From Diploptera punctata (taxonomy: Eukaryota; Arthropoda; Insecta; Blattodea; Blaberidae): a DNA stretch of 64,000 bases. The notes under the pieces were generated by a model that was not told the origin of the DNA, made no database searches, and was given only the letters and a program-made list of their open reading frames with translations. The stretch lies in contig JASPKZ010007302.1 in assembly GCA_030220185.1 (NCBI GenBank), positions 62,001-126,000 of the forward strand, read 5' to 3'. The stretch's first letter is position 1; each line of letters starts with the position of its first letter. Position numbers and translations under genes: made by a program. Of this stretch, positions 31,955-43,869 are shown one piece after another.

Positions 31955-32248
31955 ACACAAGCTATCAAACACGGATTTAAAAGTGTTTTTGAAAAATATG
32001 TTGCATTTCATACTATGTGTAAAATTGCCAACGTTTTGGAAGACCAAGAAGAGGTTCGTGAAATTGAAAATTTGTGTTTCAGTGACTTTGATTTGATGAA
32101 ATATGTAAGATTATCTTTTTGTAGTTCTTTTCCCGACGACTGCACCATTCCGAGAAAACCGACATTGGTTTGTGATGGGAAATTTGGAGACAGTTGTTAT
32201 TGTTTTTGCAACAGCAAGTTTAATCCTCTCAACAAGATTTGTAAGTAA
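31955..32248 (+). other. Cysteine-containing open frame with splice-donor-like end (possible exon)
   Basis: The frame is open from 31955, with a first ATG at 32015, and contains FHTMCKIANVLEDQEEV, CFSDFDLMKYVRLSFC and CDGKFGDSCYCFCNSKF. Eight cysteines fall in the second half. Just after the last codons the DNA reads TTTGTAAGTAAT (near 32238), an excellent splice donor. If used, the exon would end inside NKIC. I see no convincing acceptor with a pyrimidine tract upstream and no neighbouring exon. I do not recognise the protein. It may be a real exon, a gene fragment or chance. Confidence 0.25.
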
Positions 32249-32447
32249 TTTTTTATGATGATAATTTATTTTGTTATAACTTAGGAATAAAATATATTTG
32301 CTTTTTTATCATATTTTCTATTTTCACTACAGAAAAAAATATTATAATTTGTAGTTTTAGCTGATAAAATACTGTTCCTTTTTAATTATTATAAATTGAT
32401 CTAACCTAGTTGGGTTAACACCTTAAATGTGCCCAATAAAATAAAGA

Positions 32448-32452
32448 AATGT

Positions 32453-32486
<34 letters not shown>

Positions 32487-32512
32487 CATTATTATTATTA
32501 TTAGTATTATTC
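32448..32512 (+). repeat. ATT trinucleotide microsatellite
   Basis: A run of ATT units with a few interruptions follows AATAAAATAAAGAAATG. It may be the 3' tail of an unrecognised plus-strand retroelement. Confidence 0.9.
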
Positions 32513-33854
32513 CTTACCTCAGCATAATTGATCTGATGTTAGTATTTTTAGATCTCTGTTTAAACCATAAACACCTAATTATCATTGCACTGTATAATAT
32601 TTCGTGTATCCACGGAGTCAGATTACTTTAGTGGAATAAGTACTAACCTTAAAATATTTAATTGACAAGGTGTAACTTTAATACCAAGTCTTGAATTTAA
32701 ACATTTAATTTAAATTAAAGATTTCTGTGTTATCCAAACTATGCCTTATCCTACTATGTTGTTTCTAAAATGTGGCATCTCTAATTTTAAAACTAAAATA
32801 AAATCCCCTTTGAATAAACTACTGTCTAGTCCTGACTTATATACTTATTCTAACAGAGACATGGGGAAGATTTTTTGTTATGTGAAATAATATAAAAATA
32901 TAGAAGACATTTTGGGTCTACAGGGCTCAAATATGTTCCTTAAATATACCTGTAACCAATTAATAAAAGGTAAGATATTGTTGTTTATACAATAGACTTG
33001 GATCTCATCACACAGAAGTATTGTATTATATATTATTTCAATTCTGTTTCAACTTTTTGTTTTTTATTACTCTTTTTTATAAATACAAAAACAAGCACAA
33101 TCACACCTAGGCTCCTACATAAAGATTTAAATTTCGTACCCCACCAGGAATCGAACTCGGCTGGTAGTGAACTAAATGTTCGTGATGTTCAACTAACAGA
33201 TTGATGAAGACTATTTTACACTTCAGGAAACGCACGCGAAATTAAAAATGCCAGGTGAACTTTACACGTTTAATTTAGTAACAGATTCTAAATGTAGACT
33301 TAATATGTCCATACGTTCTGCACGTCTGTGTCCTTGTTAAGCGGGTGGTAAACATAGAAAGTGAGTAACATTGCCTTCTTCGTGTTTCGTTTCGCGTGAA
33401 AAATGTGGCTGTGAATTTGTTGGATATTTAACAGCTCAGGTTATTATTAGCGTCGCAATCCATTTGTCGAGTCAGACAGTCAAAATGTTTTGCTCTTCAG
33501 CTTCGGTTAGAATGTTTATGCCTGTTTAAAAATCCTGACCCGATCAGGAGTAGAACCCTTTATGAGAATTACATGTAAAATGAATTTAGTTGTAACTGTA
33601 GTTAGTTTAATTTGTAGACGTCAGAACCTTCGGCTTGTAGCGTAACAGCGTGGCTGTAACTAAAATAATGTCAAGTGTACAGGCTGCAAGTCATGACATC
33701 TATTGTTCTAAATTATGCATTATACACATTATAAAATATGCTAGTTGTCAGGAAAATGTCATTATTTGAGTTTCTGAAAATAATACAACGTCAAGTAACC
33801 GTGACCGGCGAATGGAAGGTCGAGGGATGATATGAGGTGAAGCAGTTATTATTG
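32513..33854. other. Unassigned AT-rich spacer
   Basis: No gene is supported. On the minus strand near 33140-33200 the phrase GCCGAGTTCGATTCCTGG is a B-box-like sequence, so a worn tRNA-derived repeat is possible. Otherwise there are only short frames and AT-rich runs. Confidence 0.4.
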
Positions 33855-34070
33855 TAAAGGTACGTACACACTTGCGCGCCGCGCGCGCGCACCATATTTG
33901 TCAGATTTGGACGAGGTTTTAAGGTGCGCGCGAATGGCGCGCGCGTCTCGCGCCACGATCCACTCATTGTCGGTTTTTTCCACGAACACTTTGATGGTTC
34001 GCTGTTTAGATTTGGACGGGTACCTGAGAGGTTCGTTGTTTTTGGTGCGCACCTATTATTTGAGTATGGA

Positions 34071-34158
34071 GTGGTCAGAGGAAAACATGTTAAGACTTAT
34101 TGATATTTATAGAAGCAAGCAATTATTGTGGGATCCTCAACAGAAGGATCATTTTTAA
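34071..34158 (+). pseudogene. N-terminal MADF-domain fragment
   Basis: MEWSEENMLRLIDIYRSKQL followed by LWDPQQKDHF and a stop. This matches the opening of a MADF DNA-binding domain (helix one, then LWDP and K-H/D-F/Y), which normally runs about 80 residues. Only about the first 30 are present. The upstream frame from 33898 is open but looks like transposon terminal sequence. Known MADF proteins bind DNA as regulators or transposon accessory proteins. Its position between the terminal repeats suggests the latter. Confidence 0.55.
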
Positions 34159-34337
34159 AAATCATTGATAGGAGATGCCTGTTTTTTTCAATGTTATGTG
34201 TTTTTTTTCCTGTGTACTGTAATTGTATGAATAAATTAGAATTATTTAGAAAACATTATTTATTTAAGACGTTCATTTCATAATATTATGTATGAAGTAT
34301 CACAAACAATACAATATATAAACACATTTATTACTAA

Positions 34338-34905
34338 TTATTTATTTATTTATTTCTTCAGACTCCAAAGGGCAAGATTGCTCATGTTAAGGGGCAATAT
34401 ACAAAAAATAATGACCATAAAACAATTAACAATAAAAACAAGAAAACAAATTCAGCCATAAGTTTAAGTAATACAAACTACTATAGATGCACAATATATA
34501 TATATATATACACATATAAATACAATATTTAAACAGGATAATATTAATAATAATAAAATTAACAAAATTAACTAAGAAAGCAATGAGAAAAAATATTTTT
34601 AATACAATTAGAAAAATGTTTAACATTCGTGAAATGTTCATATTCAATAGGTAAGTTATTGTAATGGTTGATTAATGCATAACGAATCCCTTTTATACCT
34701 TTTTTTTTAGAAACTAGTATCTTTGTGCAATAAAGTACAACCTCTAGTATAATAATCATGTACATCTTTATTAAAAATTAAGGCCATGTTATGGTGAGAT
34801 AGATTCTTAATAATTTTAAACATATATATACAAATCATATATTTTTTTTAATTCCTTTAATGCTATAATATTTGAAAAAGTATAAATTAAGTTATAAGAT
34901 ATAAT
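34338..34905 (-). mobile_element. CR1-like LINE 3' fragment, minus strand
   Basis: On the minus strand a worn thumb region reads KIYDLYIYMFKIIKNLSH, DVHDYYTRGCTLLHKDTS and HYNNLPIEYEHFTNVKHF, ending NIFSHCFLS. This N-TR-then-NLP-then-F-K pattern is typical of the C-terminus of CR1/Jockey-type RT proteins. A 3' UTR with CCCTTTGGAGTCTGAAGAAA and an AAAT repeat tail (34338-34356) follows. It is 5'-truncated and lies inside the Harbinger-like element. Confidence 0.6.
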
Positions 34906-35188
34906 AAGTAATAAGCGTGACCAGACGTTCCGATTTTTAACAATTTGTCCCGCGTCCCGCGGCATTTTAAAAAAAGTCCCTATTTTTGGAAAGAATGCAG
35001 GACAAGTGGGAGAACGGAAAGAGAATAGACATAGTTGGTTACACCTGCTCTGCAAAATGTCTACTGGAGGTTTGTGGGTTTCCTATGGATCGCAGGAGGT
35101 TCGTTGAAATTAATCATTTCGACGAACATAACACGCGCCGCGCATGCGCCGTTCGTGTTCGCGGCGCGCATATGTGTACGTAACTTAA

Positions 35189-35438
35189 TGAACTGATTGA
35201 CTTGAGTGTGAAGAAGGGTATAATGTAGTTTTCGACAGAGGTAAATAAGAGACACCCCAAAAGGAATCTACCTGTTTCCAATTAGACAATGCCTTCAAAC
35301 CACTTGCGCAACGTAGCCGCTGATAAAAGTCAAGACATACAGTTCTGCATAAAATAGGATACAATTCATATAGAAGGTAATTTTCACGCTGAAAGAAGAA
35401 CTGTTATCTGTCTCACTTCTGACAATGTCAAGATATTC

Positions 35439-35491
<53 letters not shown>

Positions 35492-37380
35492 CCAACAGAT
35501 ATTGAAAATTTAATTTGAAAGCGAAAAAGGTTGTATGAATTTAACTTATAAATTTAGATGACGTAAAAGTTGCTCCTCCAATTATATACTTTCTTCTTAA
35601 AGGCATCAAAGTTCCCTAATGTTATCGTTTTCCTAAGACTAATATTAATGCCAGCCAGATTGATTAAAAAACTATAGTAACAAATTTGTTTGGAGAATAA
35701 TTATTTCACAAATCGCATATCGATATGTTCTGTAATTGCTTTTAATGACTGAATTGAATTACGTAATAATATTGCAAGAAGTGTATTAATGGAAAGGAAA
35801 AATCGTTTAATGGAAAGGAAAAATCGTATAAATAGAGTCCGGTTTAGAATAGAAACACAATATTAAAAATATATGAAAATGGTAAGGTGTTTGAAAACTC
35901 TTACAACGGAGTATAAGGGAAAAACGTAAAGGAAAGCATAACCATTCCTACCTTCATTTTACCATATTAAGGGCAATTATACTTAATTATATCAATTTTT
36001 AAAAATATGTTTGGAGGTTAGATTCGATTCCTTTGTTACGTAGAATGCCTTCCTCGTGTTCTATCGCACCTTATGTATTCACGTGCAATGAAGAAAGATC
36101 ATCGCTCAGAGTTGCATTTTATACATCAATTCGATGTAAAGTTTAGTAAATTAATGGAAAGCGGAATGGTTGAAGTAGTTCTTTACAAATTTTTATTTTT
36201 CAGATTACTTATTGATGATTCTGTAATGTTTTATGTTTTATTGTCGGACATGTCTAAGTATCATTTTAAAAGCAAAATTATCTCGGAATTCGGATGTACA
36301 CTTTTGAACCGTAACCTACTTCTAGATATATTTAGTGCTTTACCAAAATATATTCCTTTATTTACTTTTAACGGTGAAATATAATAATACATGGGATATA
36401 TATTTTAAAATTGTTATAAGTTTACGTAATAGACGACTTTGAGGAGTGAGTATGAGGCTGAGTGAGAGGTTAAACAGTTTCTAACTGGTTCACCAGAGGG
36501 CTACATCATACTCTGATGTTGTTAAAGATAACTCTTTTAAAATTGAATACATTTTAAGAATATAAAATTATATTTTCCATAGCTTGATATTCTGGTGTGG
36601 AGTGAGGGATATCAGAATAGAACAGAGATATAGTGCAGGAAATTAGTATGGAATATTCTGATTTCGTCTGACTATTTTCAGTTTTTTTTCTTTTGACATA
36701 GTAGGTCTATTTGCTGTGACTGAAAGTCAGTGAACACAGATGAAAATTGCTTCGACTGCCTGATCGTTATCTGCCGAAAAAAAAGATTGGTAGTGGATAA
36801 CTCTCGATGATACCTTTTATCACAGAAAGTGAAATAGTGTTGTAGGCCTATGCACCTTGTACACTATGCAACAGATAATTTGTTTAAGTGCAAGATAACT
36901 GTAAGTACTGTATTTTGAGAGTTGTTCATAAATAATTTCAACATATAAAAAATAAGTAAATTTATGTGAAAATAACTCTAAGATTATATAATTCGCTCTG
37001 TCCTAAATCGTCTCTTTTTAGTAATATTAGAACTTACGTACCTTAATTTAGGTTCAGGATCTACGTCTAAAATGCCCTGTTAATACCCTTTTACGCGAAG
37101 GTAATCCTGGATGTTTGTTACTTTATTATTGGTGGTACGAATATATTAACCTCAACTTTTTATAAAATTAGTGAAATCAGTGACAAAAATACAACAACAA
37201 AACAAAGCGTGGACAAAGAAATAACAGTATTTTATTAAAACATAAATTTTGATTCTTTATAATAAAAATGTAATATTACATATTTTGAATATTTTCACTA
37301 CATATTCATGTACATACGTAAGATTAATATTACTTAAAAATCCGGATTCTACTTATAATCAGAAATTTTGATTATAAATT
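35189..37380. other. Unassigned AT-rich spacer
   Basis: A 21-bp direct tandem duplication (TTAATGGAAAGGAAAAATCG plus T) lies at 35786-35827. A 103-codon plus frame at 36073-36384 (starting MYSRAMKKDH) has no domain I recognise, no splice context and AT-driven composition. I do not call it a gene. Nothing else is supported. Confidence 0.4.
35441..35488. repeat. TA dinucleotide microsatellite
   Basis: An uninterrupted AT/TA run of about 48 bases. Confidence 0.95.
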
Positions 37381-38840
37381 TATAGGAACTCACGATGACC
37401 TAGTAAGTTACCCGAAAGGATTATTAGTTGAACTTAAAAGATTTGTTATTGACATACAAACCTCAGCATGTTTCGATGTAGCTACAGAGGAAGCTACATC
37501 ACCCAAAATACGTATAAAAAGACAGAAACTTTCAGAATCAACAGAGAGACCATCACAACGCGATGGCTCTAGAAGATCTAAAAGAAAGAAACGACTGACA
37601 AGTGAGTCGCATGTAGTGATGGCACCAGCAGTGACCACCCAAAACAAATTTGCTTTACTTGCAGATTACATGGACACTGCTGAGCCATTAAATTTGCCTG
37701 CATCTTCCACATCTAAGGAAACTGTTGCATCACAAAAAGAGAGGAATTTGCCTGTGACTACGGCACAGCGCAGACCTTCACAGCCGAATGACAAAAATGT
37801 AAATCCTAAAAATACCGAAACTGCAAATGAAAGAAATTCAAATGAACAAAGCATACCTAAATAATCTCGACCACGGCCCATTACAGTAATAAGGCATGCC
37901 GGTTTATGTGAAATGAATTCTGAAATAAAATCAAAATTTACCGGGGATTTGAAGGTTGTAAAGACCAGAGAATGTCTGCGCTACTATGCCTCCAAAGTGG
38001 CAGACTTTGAGATGTTAAACGAATTCTTCAAAACAGCAAACAAACAAGTTTGTACGTTTGTTATGAAAAAAGATCTGCCACTTCGAGTAGTGTAGAGGAG
38101 ACTTCTAGCAGTCACTTCAGTTCAAGAAATTGAAAACGAACTCAAGAGCATGGAATACCCTCTTAAATCTATAAAACAAATAACCAAAAAAGAAAATGAT
38201 CAAGGAATTCGCTTGCCATTATTCATCCTTGAACTGGAAAGTAGTGATGCTGGAAGGGAAATTTACAATTTCAACCGTCTCCTCTACACAGTAGTCGAGG
38301 TTGTCCCAGATAGACAAAGGGACTGGGTAAAGCAGTGCTTTAGATGTCAGCACTTTCACCACACAATTTCGGCCTGCCATAGAAACCCACGATGTGTGGT
38401 TTGTGCTGGCACTCATAGTCACAAGGACTGCCCAGTCAAGGCTGCTGCTTTGTCTGATCGGTCCTTGTTAAAATTCGCGAATTGCAATGGTGAACACCCT
38501 GCCTCCTTCAGAGGATTTGAAGTTTACAAAGCAGCTCAAGAAGCGTACCTAAAAACAAAAAAATACAGTACCTGCGTCAAATACACAAATTCCCAGGGGC
38601 TTTCAATCAAAGCCAATTAGACCTAATGTGTCATTCACACAAGCTTTAACACCTAATACTGCTCCAAACGCAAGCTCTACAAGCACTGCTCAGGCCCGTC
38701 TTGGTATGGTAACGCAACCTACTGGACATGGACAACAGTTGCTCAGGGAAATTAAAGCTGCTCTTGCAAGCTTTAGATCTCCTATGGAGCGAATGATGTT
38801 CATGGCCCAGCTGGCAAATTTATGTTTCGGAGACGGATAG
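37381..38840 (+). pseudogene. Jk1-B ORF1, gag-like, N-terminally truncated with stops
   Basis: Frame pieces hold ELKRFVIDIQTSACFDVA, a low-complexity linker, RPITVIRHAGLCEMNSEI, LRYYASKVADFEMLNEFF, LPLFILELESSDAGREIY and the knuckles CFRCQHFHHTISAC and CVVCAGTHSHKDC. The third knuckle has lost its first Cys (KFANCNGEHPASF). The end is SPMERMMFMAQLANLCFGDG with a stop at 38838-38840. Stops after EQSIPK (37862) and LPLRVV (38093) and a frame change at about 38620 break it. The layout, a PRE_C2HC-like domain then CCHC knuckles, is that of Jockey/X-element gag proteins that bind element RNA. Confidence 0.85.
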
Positions 38841-38841
38841 A

Positions 38842-41523
38842 TTCACCCACGGAAGCTATCTCAATGTCATGGCATTCAATGCCAATGGTGTAGCTAATCA
38901 AAAATCTGAGCTAATCACATTTTCACAAGAAAGAAATATCGACATTCTTCTAATAAATGAAACTCATTTAAAACCGCACAAAAGTTTCCAAATTCCGAAT
39001 TACTGCACATATAGAAACGACCGAATTGACGGTCCCCTTGGTGGCACAGATATCTGTGTAAAGCGCACCCTTGGCCACAGAGTGGTCACTATTCCAAGGC
39101 TCCAATTTTTGGAAGCCACTGGATTTTCTTCTACCTATTTCCAACCGCGAAAATATTTTTATAGCATCAATCTCTAAATCTCCCACCAGACTGCTAATGA
39201 GACACGACCTCAATATTCTTACATCAGTCTCCCCTAACTATTTGTTAGCGGGATATCTTAATGCAAAACATCATTACTGGAATTGTCGTGTCCAAAATGC
39301 AGCTGGTGTAATATTACAAAGATATTGTCAGTATCTAAACATAGAAATCTCTGTACCAAGGGAACATACAATCTTCAGGCACACAGCTTATAGTATCCGA
39401 TCTAATATTCTTGACACAGTGCTATCGAAGAATGTCCCTATTTCTCCACACGTCACTACAGTAACATACGCATTAAACTCTGATCACACACCAATACTTT
39501 TTAAAATCACACCCACATTTTTAGTGTCCTCCCCGCTTAACTTACAACATGATCACACAGACTGGCAGACTTTTTCTGCATTGCTTAACCAATGGGTTAA
39601 GCCGACATTCTCTGCCGAGTCTACGCAACAAATTGAACACAGTGTCCTTGATTTACAGGCCATTATTAAAACGGCCATAAGACTAGCAACAACACGAACC
39701 AACAAAACTACACAGACAAAAAGCACAGATCCCACACTTCAAAATTATTAAATTCTAAAAAGGCGGTACCTAAAATGGTACCGCGATTTCGGAAGTCATA
39801 AACACAAACAGCTATACGATTATTATGCTCATCTGGTGAAAACCCGTCTGCAAACCTTAAGAAATGCTGACTGGACAAAGTCCCTTCAACATTATACGGA
39901 AAATAAAACCCCACCTTGGGATATTCTCAAACGTATACGAAGGAGTAGGGCTCCTGCTCCTCCTTCAGCAATTCATTATAATGAGAATTGGGCATATCTC
40001 CCTAGGGAGAAAGCCCAACTCCTAGCTGAAAATTTGGCAGACAGGTTTAAACCACATGAGCTCACAACACCAGCTCATGACAATGAAGTACACCATACTG
40101 TTAGTGCGTTTCTTGAGCGACCTATCCCACATTACCTTCCTGACATACGGCTTTCAGTGAAAGCCGTTATCCAGTCTCTCCCTACCAAAAGAGCCCCCGG
40201 CCATGATCGAATACCAAACCTGGCGTAAAAACATTTACCGCTAAAAGTCCTACACCTATTTCTCCAGATAGTTAAACTTTCTTTCCGATTCCATTACTTC
40301 CCTGAAGTATGGAAGAGGGCCAAAGTGAGCTATCCCTAAGCCTGGGAAAGATCCTACCGTCCCAGACAATCTAAAACCAATCGGTCTGCTGCCTGTGCTG
40401 GGCAAAATATTGGAGAAAATTATTTTGGCACGTCTAAAACATGAAATTTCAACTAAAAATCTTATACCTAATCATCAATTTGGCTTTAGAAAATCGCACA
40501 GTACTCCGCTCCAGCTAGCACGACTGGGTGACAAGATTGTCGCGGGCTTGAACGCTAAGAAATGTACTTTGGCAATATTCCTTGATATTGAGAAAGCTTT
40601 CGATACGACTTGGATAAATGGACTTATCTACAAATTAATCAAATTCAACATTTCGGCTGACTTAATTAAACTTATTGCAAAATACCTCAGTAACCGACAC
40701 TTCGATGTGTCGGTTAATGGGTATAATTCTGACTGTATTCCTCTGCGGGCTGGAGTCCCACAGGGTGCAGTCCTCTCACCTATCCTCTACACATTATATG
40801 TGTCTGACCTTCCTTCCTTATCCAATCTCCATATAGCTTCCTTCGCTGATGATACATGTTTGTATTATCAGGCCTCTCTCCGTGGCATACTTAAACATAT
40901 CCACACCATCCAAAACGCCCTCAATAGCATCCATACCTGACTACATCTGTGGAATATCCAAGTAAATGCAAATAAGACACAAGTTGTCTTATTTAGGAGA
41001 ACCTACAGATGTATTCACATCCGGCTCACTCTGGGAACTCCAATTCGACCAGAGACTTCAGTCAAGTATCTTGGAGTCCATTTGGACTCCAGGCTTACGT
41101 TCAAAATTTCTCTTTCGGAAACTAAAACATCAAGCTAATGCTGCAATTACAATTTTATATCCATTTATCAAGTCGAGTAATCTATCTACTCGGATCAAGC
41201 TCACATTATATAAAGCTGTGATCCGTAGCATGTTGCTGTATGGAAGTGAAGCCTGGAGCATTCTAGCATGTCACAAAAGAAAATTACAAGTCATCCAAAA
41301 TAAATGTTTAAAAATTATCTTGTCGGCTCCTCCACGTACAAGAATCACGAGTCTTCATGACCTAACGCGAATGCCCTATATTGCGACAATTGAAGAAAAG
41401 GTCAAAGACATGTACCATGTCATAAAGAATCATGACAATCCAATTGTTCGTAATATAGGACAAGCGTTACAGCAACGTGCTGTTCACCGGAACATATTCC
41501 CTCAAGATGCACCAGACCTCTGA
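38842..41523 (+). pseudogene. Jk1-B ORF2, endonuclease-reverse transcriptase, multiply broken
   Basis: The endonuclease starts MAFNANGVANQKSELITF, but the AGDFNAK motif is AGYLNAK, losing a catalytic Asp. Frames change near 39110, 39750 (stop after LQNY), 40230 and 40330. The RT has FGFRKSHSTPLQLARL, FLDIEKAFDTTWINGL, AGVPQGAVLSPILYTLYV and an intact FADD at 40842-40853. A TGG to TGA stop at about 40940 and another shift precede the thumb (YKAVIRSMLLYGSEAW) and the stop at 41521-41523. The ATG that normally overlaps the ORF1 stop (ATGGATAG in Jk1-C) is ACGGATAG here. Confidence 0.85.
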
Positions 41524-41563
41524 GATGAGTGTTGTGAAACTGCCTAGGTAGTGTGGCTCACTA

Positions 41564-41607
41564 TCATGTCGCTGGCTTACGGAATCTCTGCTTCTCCAGC
41601 GGCATGA
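41564..41607 (+). ncRNA. Jk1-B conserved-loop hairpin
   Basis: TCATGTCGCTGG pairs with CCAGCGGCATGA (one G-U) around CTTACGGAATCTCTGCTTCT. An outer CCTAGGTAG/CTACCTGGG helix can also form (41543-41551 with 41629-41637). The loop matches Jk1-A and Jk1-C apart from three bases. Confidence 0.6.
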
Positions 41608-41795
41608 TTTTATGATGCCCTACCTGGGATAGTGAATCACCTCATCTCTAATCTAACTAATAAATTAACATCAAGATAAATTTTAAAAAATGCTAAAGCC
41701 ATAAATGGGATTGAACAAGAGAGTAAACCCTAAAATAATAACCACTAGGGAATTTGGCTGTCAAGGGACTAAATTAGCCTCAGAACAGCACCCTG

Positions 41796-41814
41796 GGCGA
41801 TGCAAGTCATTGCC
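41796..41814 (+). ncRNA. Jk1-B 3'-terminal hairpin
   Basis: GGCGATG-CAAGT-CATTGCC, seven pairs with one G-U, lies just before the CAG/CAT-rich tail. Confidence 0.65.
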
Positions 41815-41849
41815 ATCACTCAGATCAGATGAGCATCAGCATCGTCAGC

Positions 41850-43869
41850 ATTCAGCATTGAGCTTGTAAGCAGTCAACGTCGTTTCTGGTGTCAAGCAGC
41901 ATACAACGCGAAAACTGGCAAAAATAAAAAATAAATTTTCTGCTGTTTCCCTGGTGCTCCGACTCCCAACTGAAGCCTAGTGTACGGCTTATAAGTGCTT
42001 CTGATACTAAGTGAAAGTGGTTTAGTGATTTGTTTCGTCTATTAGGGTGCTGAAAAAATCAATAATCAGTGAGGCTTGACAGCCAATCACAAGTGTGCGT
42101 GGTACTTGCACCACCACACAGGGCCACGCCCTGAGTGAAAAAATTCTATCTAGTGGTTATTATTTTGGGTTTAAATTTGCAACAAAAGCAAATCTAGACT
42201 GCGAGTGTTTTTTGGCTAAAAGTTCAATCCTATTTTTTGTTGTTTTTTGTGTTAGTGTTTTTTCAGTGCTAGTGAATTTGGTAAGTACCAATAATCATGG
42301 CTCAATCCATTTTACAAAGTGTTAGTGTAGGTGCGGAAGATGCAGAATCCGATACGCTCGGAGCCTGGAAGGAAATTTGTGTCAAATTTGAAAAAAATAT
42401 TGAGCAGCATTAATTGAGAGCTGACTCCAAACCAGCAGAACTTGCTGAATTAATTAGAGGAACTTTCCTCGTCATCATGGGTTACTTTCAGACAAATAAA
42501 GACTTCGAGCGTACCGAATATGCATACGAACTTACTTGCCAGTTTATCCAATCTGTAGATGAAATATATAGGAACTCAGAAGACCTAGTTAGTTACCTGA
42601 AAGGATTATTAGTTGAACTTAAAAGATTTGTTATTGACATACAAATCTCAGCATTTTTCGAAGTAGCTACAGGGGTAGCCACATCACCCAAAATACGTAT
42701 AAAAAGACAAAATATTCAGAATCAACAGAGAGACCACCACAACGCGATGGCTCTAGAAGTTCTGAAAGAAAGAAAAGACTGACAAGTGAGTCGCATGCAG
42801 TGATGGCACCAGTAGTGACCACCCAAAACAAATGTGCTTTACTTGCAGATTACATGGACACTGCTGAGCCATTAAATTTGCCTGCAGCTTCCACATCTAA
42901 GGAAACTGTTGCATCACAAAAAGAGAGAATTTTCCTGTGACTACGGCACAGCGCAGACCTTCACAACCAAATGACAAAAATATATATCCTAAAAATACCG
43001 AAACTGCAAATGAAAGAATTTCTAATGAACAAAGCATAACTAAAGAATCTCGACCACCGCCCATTACAGTAATAGGGCATACTGGTTTATTTAAAATTAA
43101 TTATGAAATAAAATCAAAATTAACCGAGGATTTGAAGGTTGTAAACACCAGAGGAGGTCTGCGCTACTATGCCTCCAAAGTGGCAGACTTTGAGATGTTA
43201 AAAGAATTCTTCAAAACAGCAAAGAAACAATTTTATACGTTTGTTATGATAAAAAAGATCTGCCACTTCGTGTAGTGTTGAGGAGACTTCCAGCAGCCAC
43301 TTCTGTTCAAGAAATTGAAAACTAACTCAAGAGCATGGAATACCCTCTTAAATCTATAAAACAAATAACCAAAAAAGAAAATGATCAAGAAATTCCCTTG
43401 CCATTATTCATCCTTGAACTGGAAAATAGTGATGCTGGAAGGGAAATTTACAACTTGAACCATCTCCTATACACTGTAGTCGAGGTTGTCCCATATCGAC
43501 CAAGGGCTGGGTTAAAGCAGTGCTTTAGATGTCAGCACTTTAACCACGCATTTTCGGCCTGCCATAGAAAACCACGATGTGTGGTTTGTGCTGGCACTCA
43601 TAGTCACAAGGACTGCCCAGTCAAGGCTGCCCTACCTGGGATTATGAATCATCTCATCTCTAAACTAACTAATAAATTAACATCAAGATTAATTTTTAAA
43701 AAATGCTAAAGCTATAAATGGGATTGAACAAGCGAGTAAACCCTAAAATGATAACCACTAGGGAATTTGGCTGTCAAGGGACTAAATTAGCCCCAGAACA
43801 GCACCCTGGGCGATGCAAGTCATTGCCACCACTCAGATCTGATCAGAGGTTCCAGTCATCATAATGATA
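41850..43869 (+). mobile_element. Jk1-delta: ORF1-only deletion derivative of Jk1
   Basis: It has a 5' UTR of about 450 bp that matches Jk1-C from ATTCAGCATTGA onward and an ORF1 with CCHC knuckles. Then comes an abrupt jump at 43629-43634 from AAGGCTGC (ORF1) to CCCTACCTGGGAT (3' UTR of Jk1-B near 41625). The last third of ORF1, all of ORF2 and the conserved-loop hairpin are missing, but the 3'-terminal hairpin (43809-43827) and a CAGATCTGATCAG tail remain. A three-base TGC is shared at the breakpoints. About 20 unassigned bases precede Jk4-a. Confidence 0.82.
42297..43640 (+). pseudogene. Jk1-delta ORF1, gag-like, truncated and frameshifted
   Basis: It starts MAQSILQSVSVGAEDAES, then a stop after NIEQH, and continues RGTFLVIMGYFQTNKDFE and EYAYELTCQFIQSVDEIY, a helical N-terminal domain absent from Jk1-B. 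A frameshift near 42780 leads to the linker and RPPPITVIGHTGLFKIN, LRYYASKVADFEMLKEFF, LPLFILELENSDAGREIY, CFRCQHFNHAFSAC and CVVCAGTHSHKDC. Coding identity ends at CPVKAA, where the deletion joins 3' UTR sequence. The third knuckle and the C-terminus are lost. Confidence 0.82.

Larger units (their letters stand above)
33858..35185. mobile_element. Harbinger-like DNA transposon with 26-bp terminal inverted repeats
   Basis: The left end (33858-33883) begins AGGTACGTACACAC and runs into GCGCGCCGCG. The right end (35160-35185) is its inverse with 23 of 26 bases matching. TAA flanks both sides (33855-33857 and 35186-35188), the 3-bp target size and TAA sequence typical of PIF/Harbinger elements. 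Inside is a MADF-type fragment, a protein partner often seen with this superfamily in insects. No transposase remains, and a CR1-like LINE tail has inserted into the middle. The element is non-autonomous. Confidence 0.65.
37381..41849 (+). mobile_element. Jk1-B: Jockey-like LINE, 5'-truncated, first unit of the tandem train
   Basis: Similarity to Jk1-delta starts at TATAGGAACTCA, within ORF1, and continues through ORF1, ORF2 and the 3' UTR to a CAGATCAGATGAGCATCAGC tail. Jk1-delta begins directly after it at 41850. Left of 37381 the sequence is ordinary AT-rich DNA, so this is the outer edge of the train. Confidence 0.85.

Noticed and set aside
36073..36384. 103-codon plus frame
   Set aside because: No recognisable domain, AT-driven composition, no splice or promoter evidence.
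35189..37380. Promoter or enhancer elements in the AT-rich spacer
   Set aside because: AT-rich DNA offers TATA-like strings everywhere, and nothing specific could be supported.
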